Shown here piece after piece: positions 1 to 9,322 of a stretch of DNA of 64,000 bases. Where the stretch lies: assembly GCF_001931485.1 (NCBI RefSeq), contig NZ_MSDV01000040.1, forward strand, positions 33,190-97,189, given 5' to 3'. The stretch is from Burkholderia sp. SRS-W-2-2016. GTDB taxonomy: Bacteria > Pseudomonadota > Gammaproteobacteria > Burkholderiales > Burkholderiaceae. Under the pieces are notes generated by a model. The model did not search any database and was not told the DNA's origin. It was given only the letters and a program-made list of their open reading frames with translations. Numbering within the stretch: position 1 is the stretch's first letter; each line of letters begins with the position of its first letter. The position numbers and the translations under genes are program-made.

Positions 1-45
1 ACCTGGTCGCTCGCAACCGCGCCTGCAACCGATCTCTGGGATGTT

Positions 46-74
46 TTGCCTAACTCTTTCATTCTGAATATAAT
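46..74 (+). promoter_or_regulatory. Probable sigma-70 promoter of rne
   Basis: TTGCCT at 46-51 and a perfect TATAAT at 69-74 are separated by exactly 17 bases. No other coding candidate lies between this site and rne, so the transcript would start near 81 and carry a leader of about 720 nt. Assignment to rne is inference from position; a divergent gene may lie left of the window. Confidence 0.6.
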
Positions 75-80
75 TTGCCC

Positions 81-800
81 AGCAGTCCGCGACGGCCGGC
101 GCAGTGTCCTCACAGCGTTCGGAATGTGGGTGGATTGCGCGAGCGCAAGCGATAAACCGTTATTTTACTTGCGCCGGGGTCTGGTTGCTCACCCTGAAAA
201 TGAGATGCACCAAGTTGCACGCACGAAGTCGGTACCCGGCAGGGACGGCGCCCACAGGCGCGTTCGGTCAAAGGTCGGCTTCGACGGTAACGGAATTTTG
301 GTAAAAAAGAATTTGGCTTTCAGCTTCGCGATCCGGGTGGTATAGCGCCCTGCCCGAAGCTGCAAGTAGCGAAAATACGGCGTGCGCCCGTGGCGTCTTG
401 TAGAAAGTACAAGACATGGCGACGTCAAAAAATGAAGCGAGACACCCCCAGCAGGAAAAGACGCGCCGCCTGCGCGAACTTCCCGTTGCGGCATGACCCG
501 GCTTTGCCGTCCGCTCGTGCGCCCAGTTGGCGCGCCGGCTCGACATGACGAAGGCTTGTGATGGTCTGCTGGCAGCACGGGGCGTGTCAGGTCATGATTT
601 GAAGCCGTGTTCGCATGTGCCCTGCGGCACCGCGCCCATTTTTAGCCGGGCCGGGCCCTCCCAGGCAATTCTCCCGCCATCATTCCCGCTCCAGCGTGCT
701 TGTGAAAACACAATAAGACGCGGCACGCCGCTGCCCTCCCTTGCTCTCGCGACTGACAACCGCGCAGCCTGGGCCGGCGAGGCCGCTCTGGAGCCGTTCA
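81..800 (+). other. Long 5' leader / intergenic region before rne
   Basis: No convincing gene is seen here. The region holds a perfect 8-bp inverted repeat (GTCTTGTA 395-402, TACAAGAC 408-415, loop of 5) and, directly after it, a possible 26-codon ORF (416-496). In E. coli the rne leader is several hundred nt long and folds into hairpins by which RNase E regulates its own mRNA. A similar role here is likely but not shown by the sequence. Confidence 0.5.
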
Positions 801-3800
801 ATGAAACGAATGTTGTTCAACGCGACGCAGCAGGAAGAACTGCGCGTCGCCATCGTCGATGGGCAAAAACTCATCGACATCGACATCGAAACCACCGGCC
901 GCGAACAGCGCAAAGGCAATATTTACAAAGGCATCATCACCCGCATCGAGCCGTCGCTCGAGGCGTGCTTCGTCAATTACGGCGAAGACCGCCACGGCTT
1001 CCTGCCGTTCAAGGAAGTCGCGCGCCAGTACTTCCGCGAAGGCGTCGATATGCGTTCCGCACGCATCCAGGACGCGCTCAAGGAAGGCCAGGAGCTGATC
1101 GTCCAGGTCGAAAAAGAAGAACGTGGCAACAAGGGCGCGGCCCTGACCACCTTCATCTCGCTCGCCGGCCGTTACCTCGTGCTGATGCCGAACAACCCGC
1201 GCGGCGGCGGCGTATCGCGCCGGATCGAAGGCGATGACCGCCAGGAACTGCGCGAAACGATGGCCCAGCTGCAACTGCCGGAAGGCATGAGCATCATCGC
1301 GCGCACGGCCGGCATCGGTCGCAGCGCCGAAGAGCTGCAGTGGGACCTGAACTACCTGATGCAGCTGTGGCGCGCGATCGAAGCCGCGTCGCAAAGCGGC
1401 ACCAGCGGTCAGCCGATGCTGATCTATCTCGAATCGAGCCTCGTGATTCGCGCGATCCGCGATTACTTCCAGCCCGACATCGGCGAAATTCTGATCGACA
1501 CCACCGAAATCCATGACCAGGCCCGCGCCTTCATGGATATCGTGATGCCCGATAATGTCAGCAAGGTGAAGCGGTATCACGACGATGTGCCGCTGTTCTC
1601 GCGTTTCCAGATCGAACACCAGATCGAAACCGCGTACTCGCGCACGGTGCCGCTGCCGTCGGGCGGCGCGATCGTGATCGACCACACCGAAGCACTGGTC
1701 GCGATCGACGTGAACTCGGCGCGCGCCACCAAGGGTGCGGACATCGAGGAAACGGCCGCGCGCACGAACCTCGAAGCGGCCGACGAAGTCGCCCGCCAGT
1801 TGCGTCTGCGCGACCTGGGCGGCCTGATCGTGATCGACTTCATCGACATGGAGTCGGCCAAGAGCCAGCGCGAAGTCGAGCAGCGCCTGAAAGACGCGCT
1901 CAAGCACGACCGCGCCCGCGTGCAGATGGGCAAGATCTCGCGCTTCGGCCTGATGGAACTGTCGCGCCAGCGTCTGCGTCCGGCGCTGTCGGAAGGCAGC
2001 CACGTGACCTGCCCGCGCTGCAACGGCACGGGCCACATCCGCGATACCGAATCGTCCGCGCTGCAAGTGCTGCGGATCATTCAGGAAGAAGCGATGAAGG
2101 AAAACACCGCGGCGATCCACTGCCAGGTGCCGGTCGAAGTGACCGCCTTCCTGTTGAACGAGAAGCGTGCCGAGATCAACAAGATCGAATCGCGTTTCAA
2201 GGTCAACGTCGTGCTGATCCCGAACAAGCACCTCGACACCCCGCACTACAAGCTCGAGCGTCTGCGTCACGACGATGCGCGCCTCGACGACCCGCGCGCG
2301 TCGTGGAAGATGGCCGAGGAAGCGGCCCGCGAACTCGAGTCGGAAACCGGTTACAGCAAGCGCACCGAGGAAGTGAAGCCGAAGCAGGAAGCGGCGGTCA
2401 AGGGCATCACGCCCGAGAAGCCGGCGCCGAGCGCGCCGGTTCGCCCGGCGGCTACGCCCGCTCCGGTCGCGGTGACGCCGGCGAGCGGCGGCTTTATCGG
2501 CTGGTTGAAGAAGCTGTTCGGCGTGCAGCCGGCGGCTCCGGAACCCGTTGTGCCGGCTACGGCCGACAAGCAGACCCGTCCGCAACGCGGCGAACGCACG
2601 GAGCGCGGTGAGCGCACCGGCGAACGCGGCGGCGATCGCAACCGCAACCGCCGTGGCGGCGCAGGCGGCCGCGACGCGGCAGCGCGCGGCGAAGGCGTGA
2701 GCGGCGGCCGTCAGGGACAAGGTCAGCAACCGTCGCAGCGTCGCGAGGAACGTGAAGGTCGCGAACCGCGTGAGGCGCGCGAAGGCCGCGAACCGCGTGC
2801 GCCCCGTGAAGCACGTGAGCCGCGCGAACCGCGTGAGATCCGTGAAGGCCGTGAGCCGCGCGAGGCCCGCGAGCCGCGTGAAGCGCGCGAAGGCCGTGAC
2901 GGTCGCGAGCGCGACAACCGTGGCGCCGAGCGTGCGGATGCAGTCGAAGGCGCCGCGCGCGCCGAACGCCAGGAACGCGGCGAGCGCCGTGAGCGTGGCG
3001 AACGCGCCGAACGTGGCGAGCGTCGCAAGCCGCAAGTCGAAGCAGCCGCAGCACTGACGCAATCCGACGCCGCGCAGGCCGACGATGAACTGGCCCGCAA
3101 CCGCGCGGCCGTCGCTATCGGCGAAGACGGCGCACCGGTCGATCAGGAAGCGGCGGCACGTGATGGCGAAGAGCGTCGTCGTCGCCGTCGTGGCCGTCGT
3201 GGCGGTCGTCGTGAGCGCGAAGAGGACGTCAACGGCAACCTCGCCGCGGATGTCGCGGAAGCCGAAGGCGATAACGTCGGCGCGAACGACGAAGCTCCGC
3301 TGCGTGCGGCCGAGCCGGTCGAGCGCAAGGCGGAAGCTGCCGAAGCGAAAGACGTGACGCCGGTCGAAGTGGTGGTCGCCGCTGTCGCGACGGAAACCGC
3401 GGTCGTCACCGAGCTGCACGCTGCCGCCGAAACGCCGGCGCTGGCTGCGGAAAGCGCGGCGAAGACCGAAAAGGTCGTGCCGGTCGAACAGGCTCCGGTG
3501 GCAGTTGAACCGGCAGCGCAAGCGCCGGTGGCAGTTGAAGCTGCGCCGACCGTCAGCGAGACGGCAACGCCGGTCGAGCCGGTCGCGCGTGTCGAGGCTG
3601 CGCCTGTCGAAGCTCCGGCAGCCGCACCGGCTGTCGAAGCACAGCCGGCGCAAGCTGCGCCCGCGGCCGAGGTGCAAGCCGAAGCGCCGGCCGCACTCGA
3701 CACCGCGGCTCCGGCCACGGTCGTCGCGGCCCCTGCCGCCGAACCGGCGCCGCAAGCCGAGATCGTCGAAGCGCAACCGGTCGTGGCAGCAGAGCCGGCT

Positions 3801-4073
3801 GTCGTCGAGCCGGCCCCGGTCGCCGCGGCACAGCCCGTAGCACAGCCGGCGCCGCAGGCTCCGGCCCGCGCCGCATCGGCCGAGGCACTGCAGCCGATCC
3901 TCGAGCAGGCTGGCCTGATCTGGGTCAACACCGACGCCGACAAGCTGCGCGCCGCGCAGGAAGTGGCGGCGCAGACCGTCAAGCCGGCGCGCGTGATCCG
4001 TGAGCGCAAGGCACTGCCGCCGGCCGACAGCACGCCGATGCAGCAGGTCGAAACGGTCAAGCAGCCGCATTAA
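801..4073 (+). CDS. rne: Ribonuclease E
   Basis: Endoribonuclease and degradosome scaffold for mRNA turnover and rRNA/tRNA processing. The 1090-aa protein starts at the ATG at 801 (MKRMLFNATQ), the family's typical N-terminus; an in-frame start 20 codons upstream is less likely. An S1 domain lies near residues 35-120. The catalytic Asp pair falls at D303 (VAIDVNSA) and D346 (IVIDFIDME), and the zinc-link CPRC at C404/C407, the same numbering as E. coli. A short amphipathic segment GFIGWLKKLFG at 564-574 matches the position of the membrane-targeting helix. The C-terminal half is low complexity: Arg/Glu-rich repeats (about 590-750), then an Ala/Pro/Val/Glu-rich stretch ending in a short ordered-looking tail. 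An intrinsic terminator follows. Confidence 0.97.
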   Translation: MKRMLFNATQQEELRVAIVDGQKLIDIDIETTGREQRKGNIYKGIITRIEPSLEACFVNYGEDRHGFLPFKEVARQYFREGVDMRSARIQDALKEGQELIVQVEKEERGNKGAALTTFISLAGRYLVLMPNNPRGGGVSRRIEGDDRQELRETMAQLQLPEGMSIIARTAGIGRSAEELQWDLNYLMQLWRAIEAASQSGTSGQPMLIYLESSLVIRAIRDYFQPDIGEILIDTTEIHDQARAFMDIVMPDNVSKVKRYHDDVPLFSRFQIEHQIETAYSRTVPLPSGGAIVIDHTEALVAIDVNSARATKGADIEETAARTNLEAADEVARQLRLRDLGGLIVIDFIDMESAKSQREVEQRLKDALKHDRARVQMGKISRFGLMELSRQRLRPALSEGSHVTCPRCNGTGHIRDTESSALQVLRIIQEEAMKENTAAIHCQVPVEVTAFLLNEKRAEINKIESRFKVNVVLIPNKHLDTPHYKLERLRHDDARLDDPRASWKMAEEAARELESETGYSKRTEEVKPKQEAAVKGITPEKPAPSAPVRPAATPAPVAVTPASGGFIGWLKKLFGVQPAAPEPVVPATADKQTRPQRGERTERGERTGERGGDRNRNRRGGAGGRDAAARGEGVSGGRQGQGQQPSQRREEREGREPREAREGREPRAPREAREPREPREIREGREPREAREPREAREGRDGRERDNRGAERADAVEGAARAERQERGERRERGERAERGERRKPQVEAAAALTQSDAAQADDELARNRAAVAIGEDGAPVDQEAAARDGEERRRRRRGRRGGRREREEDVNGNLAADVAEAEGDNVGANDEAPLRAAEPVERKAEAAEAKDVTPVEVVVAAVATETAVVTELHAAAETPALAAESAAKTEKVVPVEQAPVAVEPAAQAPVAVEAAPTVSETATPVEPVARVEAAPVEAPAAAPAVEAQPAQAAPAAEVQAEAPAALDTAAPATVVAAPAAEPAPQAEIVEAQPVVAAEPAVVEPAPVAAAQPVAQPAPQAPARAASAEALQPILEQAGLIWVNTDADKLRAAQEVAAQTVKPARVIRERKALPPADSTPMQQVETVKQPH

Positions 4074-4097
4074 GCTGCCTGCCGGTCGCTGACCACG

Positions 4098-4133
4098 AAA
4101 AAGCCCGCCCCTCCCGGCGGGCTTTTTCTTTTT
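4098..4133 (+). terminator. Intrinsic terminator of rne
   Basis: GCCCGCC (4103-4109) pairs with GGCGGGC (4116-4122) across a 6-nt loop, preceded by an A run and followed by TTTTTCTTTTT, 25 bases after the rne stop. Confidence 0.92.
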
Positions 4134-4255
4134 GGCGGACCGCCTCCCCGTATACCCCCACCCGCGTCGCAGGCCCCCAGCCACCACGGGCATTTCCGAT
4201 AAAATGAGATATCCGCGGTTCGTTCCAGCAAAGCAGACATCCGACGAAGCACCCC

Positions 4256-5362
4256 ATGTCCCGACGCATCATCCCCGTTGCCGATCTCAGCGCGGCGCCG
4301 GTCGTCACCGGTCCGGCGCAAACGCCTAGCGGCGTGCTGCACGACACGCTCGCGCGCGAGCTGCGCGATCTGCGCATCTCGGTGACGGACCGCTGCAACT
4401 TCCGCTGCGTCTACTGCATGCCGCGCGCGGTGTTCGACAAGGACTACGCGTTCCTGCCGCACAGCGCGCTCTTGAGCTTCGAGGAGATCGAACGGCTCGC
4501 GAAGCTGTTCGTCGCGCATGGCGTCGAGAAGATTCGCCTGACCGGCGGCGAGCCACTGCTGCGCAAGAACCTCGAATTCCTGATCGAACGTCTGGCGAGC
4601 CTCACCACGCCGGCGGGCCGTCCGCTCGATCTCACGCTGACCACCAACGGCTCGCTGCTCGCGCGCAAGGCGCGCAGCCTGAAGGACGCCGGCCTCAGCC
4701 GCGTGACGGTCAGCCTCGACGCGCTCGACGACACCCTGTTTCGCCGCATGAACGACGCCGACTTCGCGGTCGCCGACGTGCTCGACGGCATCGCCGCCGC
4801 GCACGCGGTCGGGCTCGCGCCGCTGAAGGTAAACATGGTCGTCAAGCACGGCACCAACGACGGCGAAATCGTGCCGATGGCGCGCCATTTCAAAGGCACC
4901 GGCGCGGTGCTGCGCTTTATCGAATACATGGACGTCGGCACGTCGAACGGCTGGAACATGACCGAAGTGCTGCCGTCGGCCGATGTCGTGTCGCGCATCG
5001 CCGAACACTTCCCGCTGGTGCCGCTCGAAGCGCACAGCGCCGCCGAGACCGCGCAGCGCTGGGGCTACGTCGACGGCTCGGGTGAAATCGGCGTGATCTC
5101 GAGCGTCACGCGCGCGTTTTGCGGCAGTTGCACGCGCGCGCGTCTGTCCACCGAAGGCAAGCTGTACCTGTGCCTGTTCGCCTCGACCGGGCACGATCTG
5201 CGCGCGTTGCTGCGCGGCGGCGCGAGCGATGCGGAAATCGCCACCGCGATCGCCGAAATCTGGCAGGGCCGCAGCGACCGCTATTCGCAGCTGCGCGGCA
5301 GCCAGCCGGCCGATACCGAGCCGGCGCGGCGTCGCGTCGAAATGTCCTACATCGGCGGCTGA
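4256..5362 (+). CDS. moaA: GTP 3',8-cyclase MoaA
   Basis: Radical SAM enzyme for the first step of molybdenum-cofactor synthesis, turning GTP into the cyclic precursor on the way to cPMP. The N-terminal cluster motif CNFRCVYC puts cysteines at 47, 51 and 54. The C-terminal cluster is CGSC (C289, C292) plus a third Cys near 306, and the protein ends in Gly-Gly as MoaA does. At 368 aa it is slightly long because of about 30 extra N-terminal residues before the radical SAM core, common in this group. mobA begins 11 nt after the stop and moeA follows, forming a Moco operon. Confidence 0.96.
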   Translation: MSRRIIPVADLSAAPVVTGPAQTPSGVLHDTLARELRDLRISVTDRCNFRCVYCMPRAVFDKDYAFLPHSALLSFEEIERLAKLFVAHGVEKIRLTGGEPLLRKNLEFLIERLASLTTPAGRPLDLTLTTNGSLLARKARSLKDAGLSRVTVSLDALDDTLFRRMNDADFAVADVLDGIAAAHAVGLAPLKVNMVVKHGTNDGEIVPMARHFKGTGAVLRFIEYMDVGTSNGWNMTEVLPSADVVSRIAEHFPLVPLEAHSAAETAQRWGYVDGSGEIGVISSVTRAFCGSCTRARLSTEGKLYLCLFASTGHDLRALLRGGASDAEIATAIAEIWQGRSDRYSQLRGSQPADTEPARRRVEMSYIGG

Positions 5363-5373
5363 GCGGCCGGCCC

Positions 5374-6000
5374 ATGCAAGTCACCCGTGAACAGATCACC
5401 GGCCTCGTGCTCGCGGGCGGCCGCGGCACGCGCATGGGCGGCGTCGACAAGGGGCTGCAGCCGCTTCACGGCGAACCGCTCGCCGCGCACGTGCTGCGGC
5501 GTCTCGCGCCGCAAACCGGCGCGCTGCTGATCAGCGCGAATCGCCATTCCGACATCTATGCCGCGCTCGGCGCGCCGTATCGAGCGACGGTTGTCGCCGA
5601 TACCCTCGCCGACTTCCCCGGCCCGCTCGCCGGTCTGCTGGCCGGCATGCGCGCGGCCGGCAGCGAATATCTGCTGAGCGCGCCCTGCGATTCCCCGTGG
5701 TTGCCCACGGACCTCGCCGTCCGGCTCGCGCAAGCGCTCGACGCGAACCACGCCGACATCGCCACCGTCACCACGCTCGACGCGCGCGGCAACGCGTCGC
5801 TGCACCCGGTGTTCGCGCTGCTGCGCACCGCGCTCGCGGACGACCTCGCCGCGTTTCTGGCCGCCGGCGAACGCAAGGTCCGTGCGTGGTACGCGCGCCA
5901 CACGACGGTCGAAGTCGTCTTTAGCGACGAGCGACCGTTCTACAATGCCAACTCGTTACAAGAACTCGCCGACCTCGAACGTGCTCGAGGCCCCGGCTGA
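5374..6000 (+). CDS. mobA: Molybdenum cofactor guanylyltransferase MobA
   Basis: Transfers GMP to molybdopterin to make the MGD cofactor of DMSO-reductase-type enzymes. The nucleotide-binding signature LAGGRGTRMGGVDKGL occupies residues 13-28. At 208 aa it is close to family size. The start at 5374 (MQVTREQITG) is chosen because it lies just before the signature and just after the moaA stop; the frame stays open upstream only as an antiphase reading of moaA. Confidence 0.93.
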   Translation: MQVTREQITGLVLAGGRGTRMGGVDKGLQPLHGEPLAAHVLRRLAPQTGALLISANRHSDIYAALGAPYRATVVADTLADFPGPLAGLLAGMRAAGSEYLLSAPCDSPWLPTDLAVRLAQALDANHADIATVTTLDARGNASLHPVFALLRTALADDLAAFLAAGERKVRAWYARHTTVEVVFSDERPFYNANSLQELADLERARGPG

Positions 6001-6061
6001 CATCCGCTCCGTCCGCCCGGCATTCGCGGCGCCCCACTCCGGGCGCGACGCCCAGCCCTTC

Positions 6062-7369
6062 ATGACCACGCTCAACGACTTTTCCCGCTGCGTCGCGCAG
6101 TACGATCCTCACGCGCTACCTGTTGCGGCCGCTCAGGCGATCGTTCGCCAATGGGCGACGCCGCTCGCGGCCGTCGAGCGGGTCGCATTACGCGATGCGC
6201 TCGACCGCGTGCTCGCCGCCGACATCGTGTCGCCGATCGACGTCCCCGCGCACGACAACTCGGCGATGGACGGCTACGCGTTCAACCGCGCGGCACTCGT
6301 GGCGAACGATACCGGACACATCGAGCTGAGCGTCGCCGGCAAGGCACTGGCCGGCCATCCGTTTGCGGGCCGCGTCGCGACGAACCAGTGCGTGCGCGTG
6401 ATGACCGGCGCCTGCATGCCGGCCGACTGCGACACCGTGGTGCCGCAAGAACTGGTGGAGCGCGAGAGCGCCGCCGCGGCTTCGATCCGCTTCGGGGCCG
6501 ATGCGGTCGCGCCGGGCGCGAACCGGCGCTGCGCCGGCGAAGATCTCGCGCGCGGCCATGTCGCGTTGCGCGCGGGGCGCATCGTGCGCGCGTCCGATCT
6601 GGGCCTGCTCGCGTCGCTCGGGATCGGCGAAGTCAGCGTGCGACGCCGATTGCGCGTCGCGTTCATTTCGACCGGCGACGAACTGCGCTCGCTCGGCGAG
6701 CCGCTCGACGCCGGCTCGGTCTACGACAGCAACCGCTACACGCTGTTTGCGATGCTGCGCCGCCTGAACCTCGACGTGCTCGACCTCGGCGTCGTGCGCG
6801 ACGAGCCGGCCGTGCTCGAAGCGGCGCTGCGCAGCGCCGCGGCCGATGCCGACGTGGTGCTGACCTCGGGCGGCGTGTCGGTCGGCGAAGCCGATTTCAC
6901 CAAGCAGCTGCTGCAGACCTTCGGCGACGTCGCGTTCTGGAGTCTCGCGATGCGCCCCGGCCGGCCGCTCGCGTTCGGCCGCCTGTGGTCCGGCTCGCAG
7001 CCGGGTCAGGGCAAACCTGCGCTATTCTTCGGCCTGCCCGGCAATCCGGTGGCGGTGATGGTGACCTTCTACCAGATCGTGCGCGAAGCGCTGCTGCTGA
7101 TGGCCGGCGCGACGCCGCGGCCGCTGCCGGTGATCCACGCGGCGAGCCGCGTTGCGCTGAAAAAGCGCGCGGGCCGCACGGAATTCCAGCGCGGCATCGC
7201 CGAACAGGACGCGCATGGCCACTGGCACGTCACGCCGACCGGCTCGCAAAGCTCGGGCGTGCTGAGCTCGATGAGCGAAGCGAACTGCTTCATCGCGCTC
7301 GGCCACGACGAAGGCAACATCGACGCCGGAGAACGTGTGTCGATCATGCTGTTCGACGGCCTGATCTAG
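6062..7369 (+). CDS. moeA: Molybdopterin molybdenumtransferase MoeA
   Basis: Inserts molybdate into adenylated molybdopterin. The 435-aa protein shows the family blocks DNSAMDGYAF, FISTGDEL and TSGGVSVGEADF, and a C-terminal domain IV. The start at 6062 (MTTLNDFSRC) gives the usual length; the frame is open a further 180 bases upstream over the mobA end, but that stretch does not look like MoeA. It is the third gene of the moaA-mobA-moeA unit. mogA, which supplies the adenylation step, is 40 kb away at 47845. Confidence 0.95.
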   Translation: MTTLNDFSRCVAQYDPHALPVAAAQAIVRQWATPLAAVERVALRDALDRVLAADIVSPIDVPAHDNSAMDGYAFNRAALVANDTGHIELSVAGKALAGHPFAGRVATNQCVRVMTGACMPADCDTVVPQELVERESAAAASIRFGADAVAPGANRRCAGEDLARGHVALRAGRIVRASDLGLLASLGIGEVSVRRRLRVAFISTGDELRSLGEPLDAGSVYDSNRYTLFAMLRRLNLDVLDLGVVRDEPAVLEAALRSAAADADVVLTSGGVSVGEADFTKQLLQTFGDVAFWSLAMRPGRPLAFGRLWSGSQPGQGKPALFFGLPGNPVAVMVTFYQIVREALLLMAGATPRPLPVIHAASRVALKKRAGRTEFQRGIAEQDAHGHWHVTPTGSQSSGVLSSMSEANCFIALGHDEGNIDAGERVSIMLFDGLI

Positions 7370-7447
7370 CGGACCACGCGCGAGGCCGGCACCGGATCGG
7401 CACGACGCGGCATTTCAACTACTACTAATACGACTCACGGGCTTTAC

Positions 7448-7723
7448 ATGAAAAAACAGATCTCGTTCATCGCTCCAGGACAGACGGCCAAGGCGCTGAT
7501 CCTCGTGTATCTGACGTTCTCGGTGCCGATCGTGCTGCTCGGCGTGCTGGTCGCGTTCGTGCGCTACGGCTCGGTCGAGCTGAGCACGGTGTTCAGCGCG
7601 CTGCTGCTGAACGCGATTCTCGGTTTCGTGCTGCTGTGGATTGCGTGTCACGCGTACAACTGGGTCGCCTCGCGCTTCGGCGGCATCGAAATCCACCTGA
7701 CCGACGCGCCGGAAGAAGCGTAA
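7448..7723 (+). CDS. Small two-helix membrane protein of unknown function
   Basis: A 91-aa protein with two hydrophobic helices, roughly residues 15-42 and 48-70, a positively charged N-terminus (MKKQ) and an acidic C-terminal tail (DAPEEA). It follows moeA by 78 bases. Codon use matches the neighbours and the start is clear. I do not recognise the family. A role linked to Moco is not implied by the sequence. Confidence 0.75.
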   Translation: MKKQISFIAPGQTAKALILVYLTFSVPIVLLGVLVAFVRYGSVELSTVFSALLLNAILGFVLLWIACHAYNWVASRFGGIEIHLTDAPEEA

Positions 7724-7852
7724 CGCCAGCGACGATCCGCGCCGCCGCACAACGTCCGCGCAACGTCCGCGCATCGCGGCGCGCTCGTCGCGGGGCCGCG
7801 GTGCGTGGTTTGGCAGGCCCGCCCCACGTAACCCGCTCCCACGCTTCACCGC

Positions 7853-9322
7853 TTACTGCTCGTCCGGCCCCAGCTCCGGCTCCAGCCCGGATAGCGCATC
7901 GCCGAGCAACCCGCTCGCCGCCTCTCCCGGCAACGCCTCGACATCACGCAGCTTGCGGTTCATCACGCGAGTGCGCGTTTCCGCGGCCTCGATCGACCGC
8001 GTGACCGTTTCGAGCTGCGCCTTGGTTTTAGCCAGCACGTCGCCGAATTTGCCGAACTCCGTCTTCACCGCGCCGAGCACCTGCCACACCTCGCTCGAGC
8101 GCTGTTCGATCGCGAGCGTGCGAAAACCCATCTGCAAACTGTTGAGCAGCGCGGTCAGCGTGGTCGGCCCCGCGATCGTCACCCGATAGTCGCGCTGCAG
8201 CAGGTCCGTGAGCCCCGGCCGGCGCAGCACCTCCGCATACAGGCCTTCGGTCGGCAGGAACAGCAGCGCGAAGTCGGTGGTATGAGGCGGCGCCACGTAC
8301 TTTTCGGCGATCGTGCGGGCCTCCGCGCGAATCCGCGCTTCGAGCGCGCGCGACGCATCCTCCACCGCCACCGGATCGGCCCTCTCCTGCGCTTCGATCA
8401 GCCGCTCGTAGTCTTCGCGCGGGAATTTCGCGTCGATCGGCAGCCATACCGGCGTATTCGCGCCACCCGGTTCCGGACGCCCCGGCAGGCGGATCGCGAA
8501 CTCGACGCGCTCCGTGCTCTTCGGCACCGTCGCGACGTTCTTCGCGTATTGGTCGGCGGTCAGCAACTGTTCGAGCAGCGCTTCGAGCTGCACTTCGCCC
8601 CACGTGCCGCGCGTCTTCACATTGGTCAGCACGCGCTTCAGATCGCCGACGCCGGCCGCCAGCGTCTGCATTTCGCCGAGCCCGCGATGCACCTGTTCGA
8701 GCCGGTCGGACACCAGCTTGAACGACTCGCCCAGACGCTGTTCGAGCGTCGCGTGCAGTTTTTCGTCGACGGTGCGGCGCATTTCCTCGAGCCGCGTCGC
8801 GTTGTTCGCCTCGATGTCCTTCAGGCGTTGCTCGATCGTCGCGCGCACTTCGGCGAAGCGCCGGTCGTTCGCCTCGGTCAACTGGCCCAGTTGCAGGCTC
8901 TGCGTGTCGCCGAACTGCTTGAGCGAGCGGGCCTGTTCGTCGCGCGCCTGTTGCGCCTGCACCTGCAGGCTGTGACGCACCGCGTCGAGCTGCTGCGCGA
9001 AGCCGTCGATCTTGCCGCCCTGCACCGTCGTCATGCTGCCGAACTGCGCGGCCAGCGTCTGCTGGAAATGCGCGAAGCCGCCGCTTTGCTCGGCGCGCGA
9101 CGCGCGCGCGGTCTCGGCGATGTCGTTACGCAACTGCCGTTCGAGCCGTTCGTACGCGTGCACCTGGGTGTCGGTTACTACATCGAGACGCTGATTGAGC
9201 AGCTCGAACTGTTCGAACTGCTCGTCCTGCCCCGCGCGAGCGTGCGCGCGCAGCAGCAGCGCGAGCGCGATCACCAACGCGACCGCCAGCACCGCGACGG
9301 CCGCTACCAGAATCATCGTCAT
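7853..9322 (-). CDS. rmuC: DNA recombination protein RmuC
   Basis: RmuC-family protein, predicted nuclease-related, which limits recombination at inverted repeats in E. coli. The 489-aa protein has an N-terminal membrane anchor (about residues 3-24, very hydrophobic), a long Gln/Arg/Glu-rich coiled coil (about 30-200) and the RmuC domain with RGTWGEVQLEALLEQ and LPIDAKFPREDYERL. Its ATG overlaps the stop of the upstream dehydrogenase gene by 4 nt, so the two are translationally coupled. Confidence 0.94.
   Translation of the reverse strand: MTMILVAAVAVLAVALVIALALLLRAHARAGQDEQFEQFELLNQRLDVVTDTQVHAYERLERQLRNDIAETARASRAEQSGGFAHFQQTLAAQFGSMTTVQGGKIDGFAQQLDAVRHSLQVQAQQARDEQARSLKQFGDTQSLQLGQLTEANDRRFAEVRATIEQRLKDIEANNATRLEEMRRTVDEKLHATLEQRLGESFKLVSDRLEQVHRGLGEMQTLAAGVGDLKRVLTNVKTRGTWGEVQLEALLEQLLTADQYAKNVATVPKSTERVEFAIRLPGRPEPGGANTPVWLPIDAKFPREDYERLIEAQERADPVAVEDASRALEARIRAEARTIAEKYVAPPHTTDFALLFLPTEGLYAEVLRRPGLTDLLQRDYRVTIAGPTTLTALLNSLQMGFRTLAIEQRSSEVWQVLGAVKTEFGKFGDVLAKTKAQLETVTRSIEAAETRTRVMNRKLRDVEALPGEAASGLLGDALSGLEPELGPDEQ

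Noticed and set aside
2750..3060. Arg/Glu-rich repeats in rne considered as a separate gene or insertion
   Set aside because: They continue the rne frame and are typical of the RNA-binding C-terminal half of RNase E in this group.
798..4193. Very long antisense frame opposite rne (over 1100 codons)
   Set aside because: High-GC codon bias leaves the opposite strand open. The predicted product is low complexity with no family signature, while rne has all catalytic residues at expected positions.
7426..7438. TAATACGACTCAC, identical to the first 13 bases of a T7 promoter
   Set aside because: The rest of the consensus is missing, no phage genes are near, and the match lies in ordinary moeA downstream sequence. 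Treated as chance.
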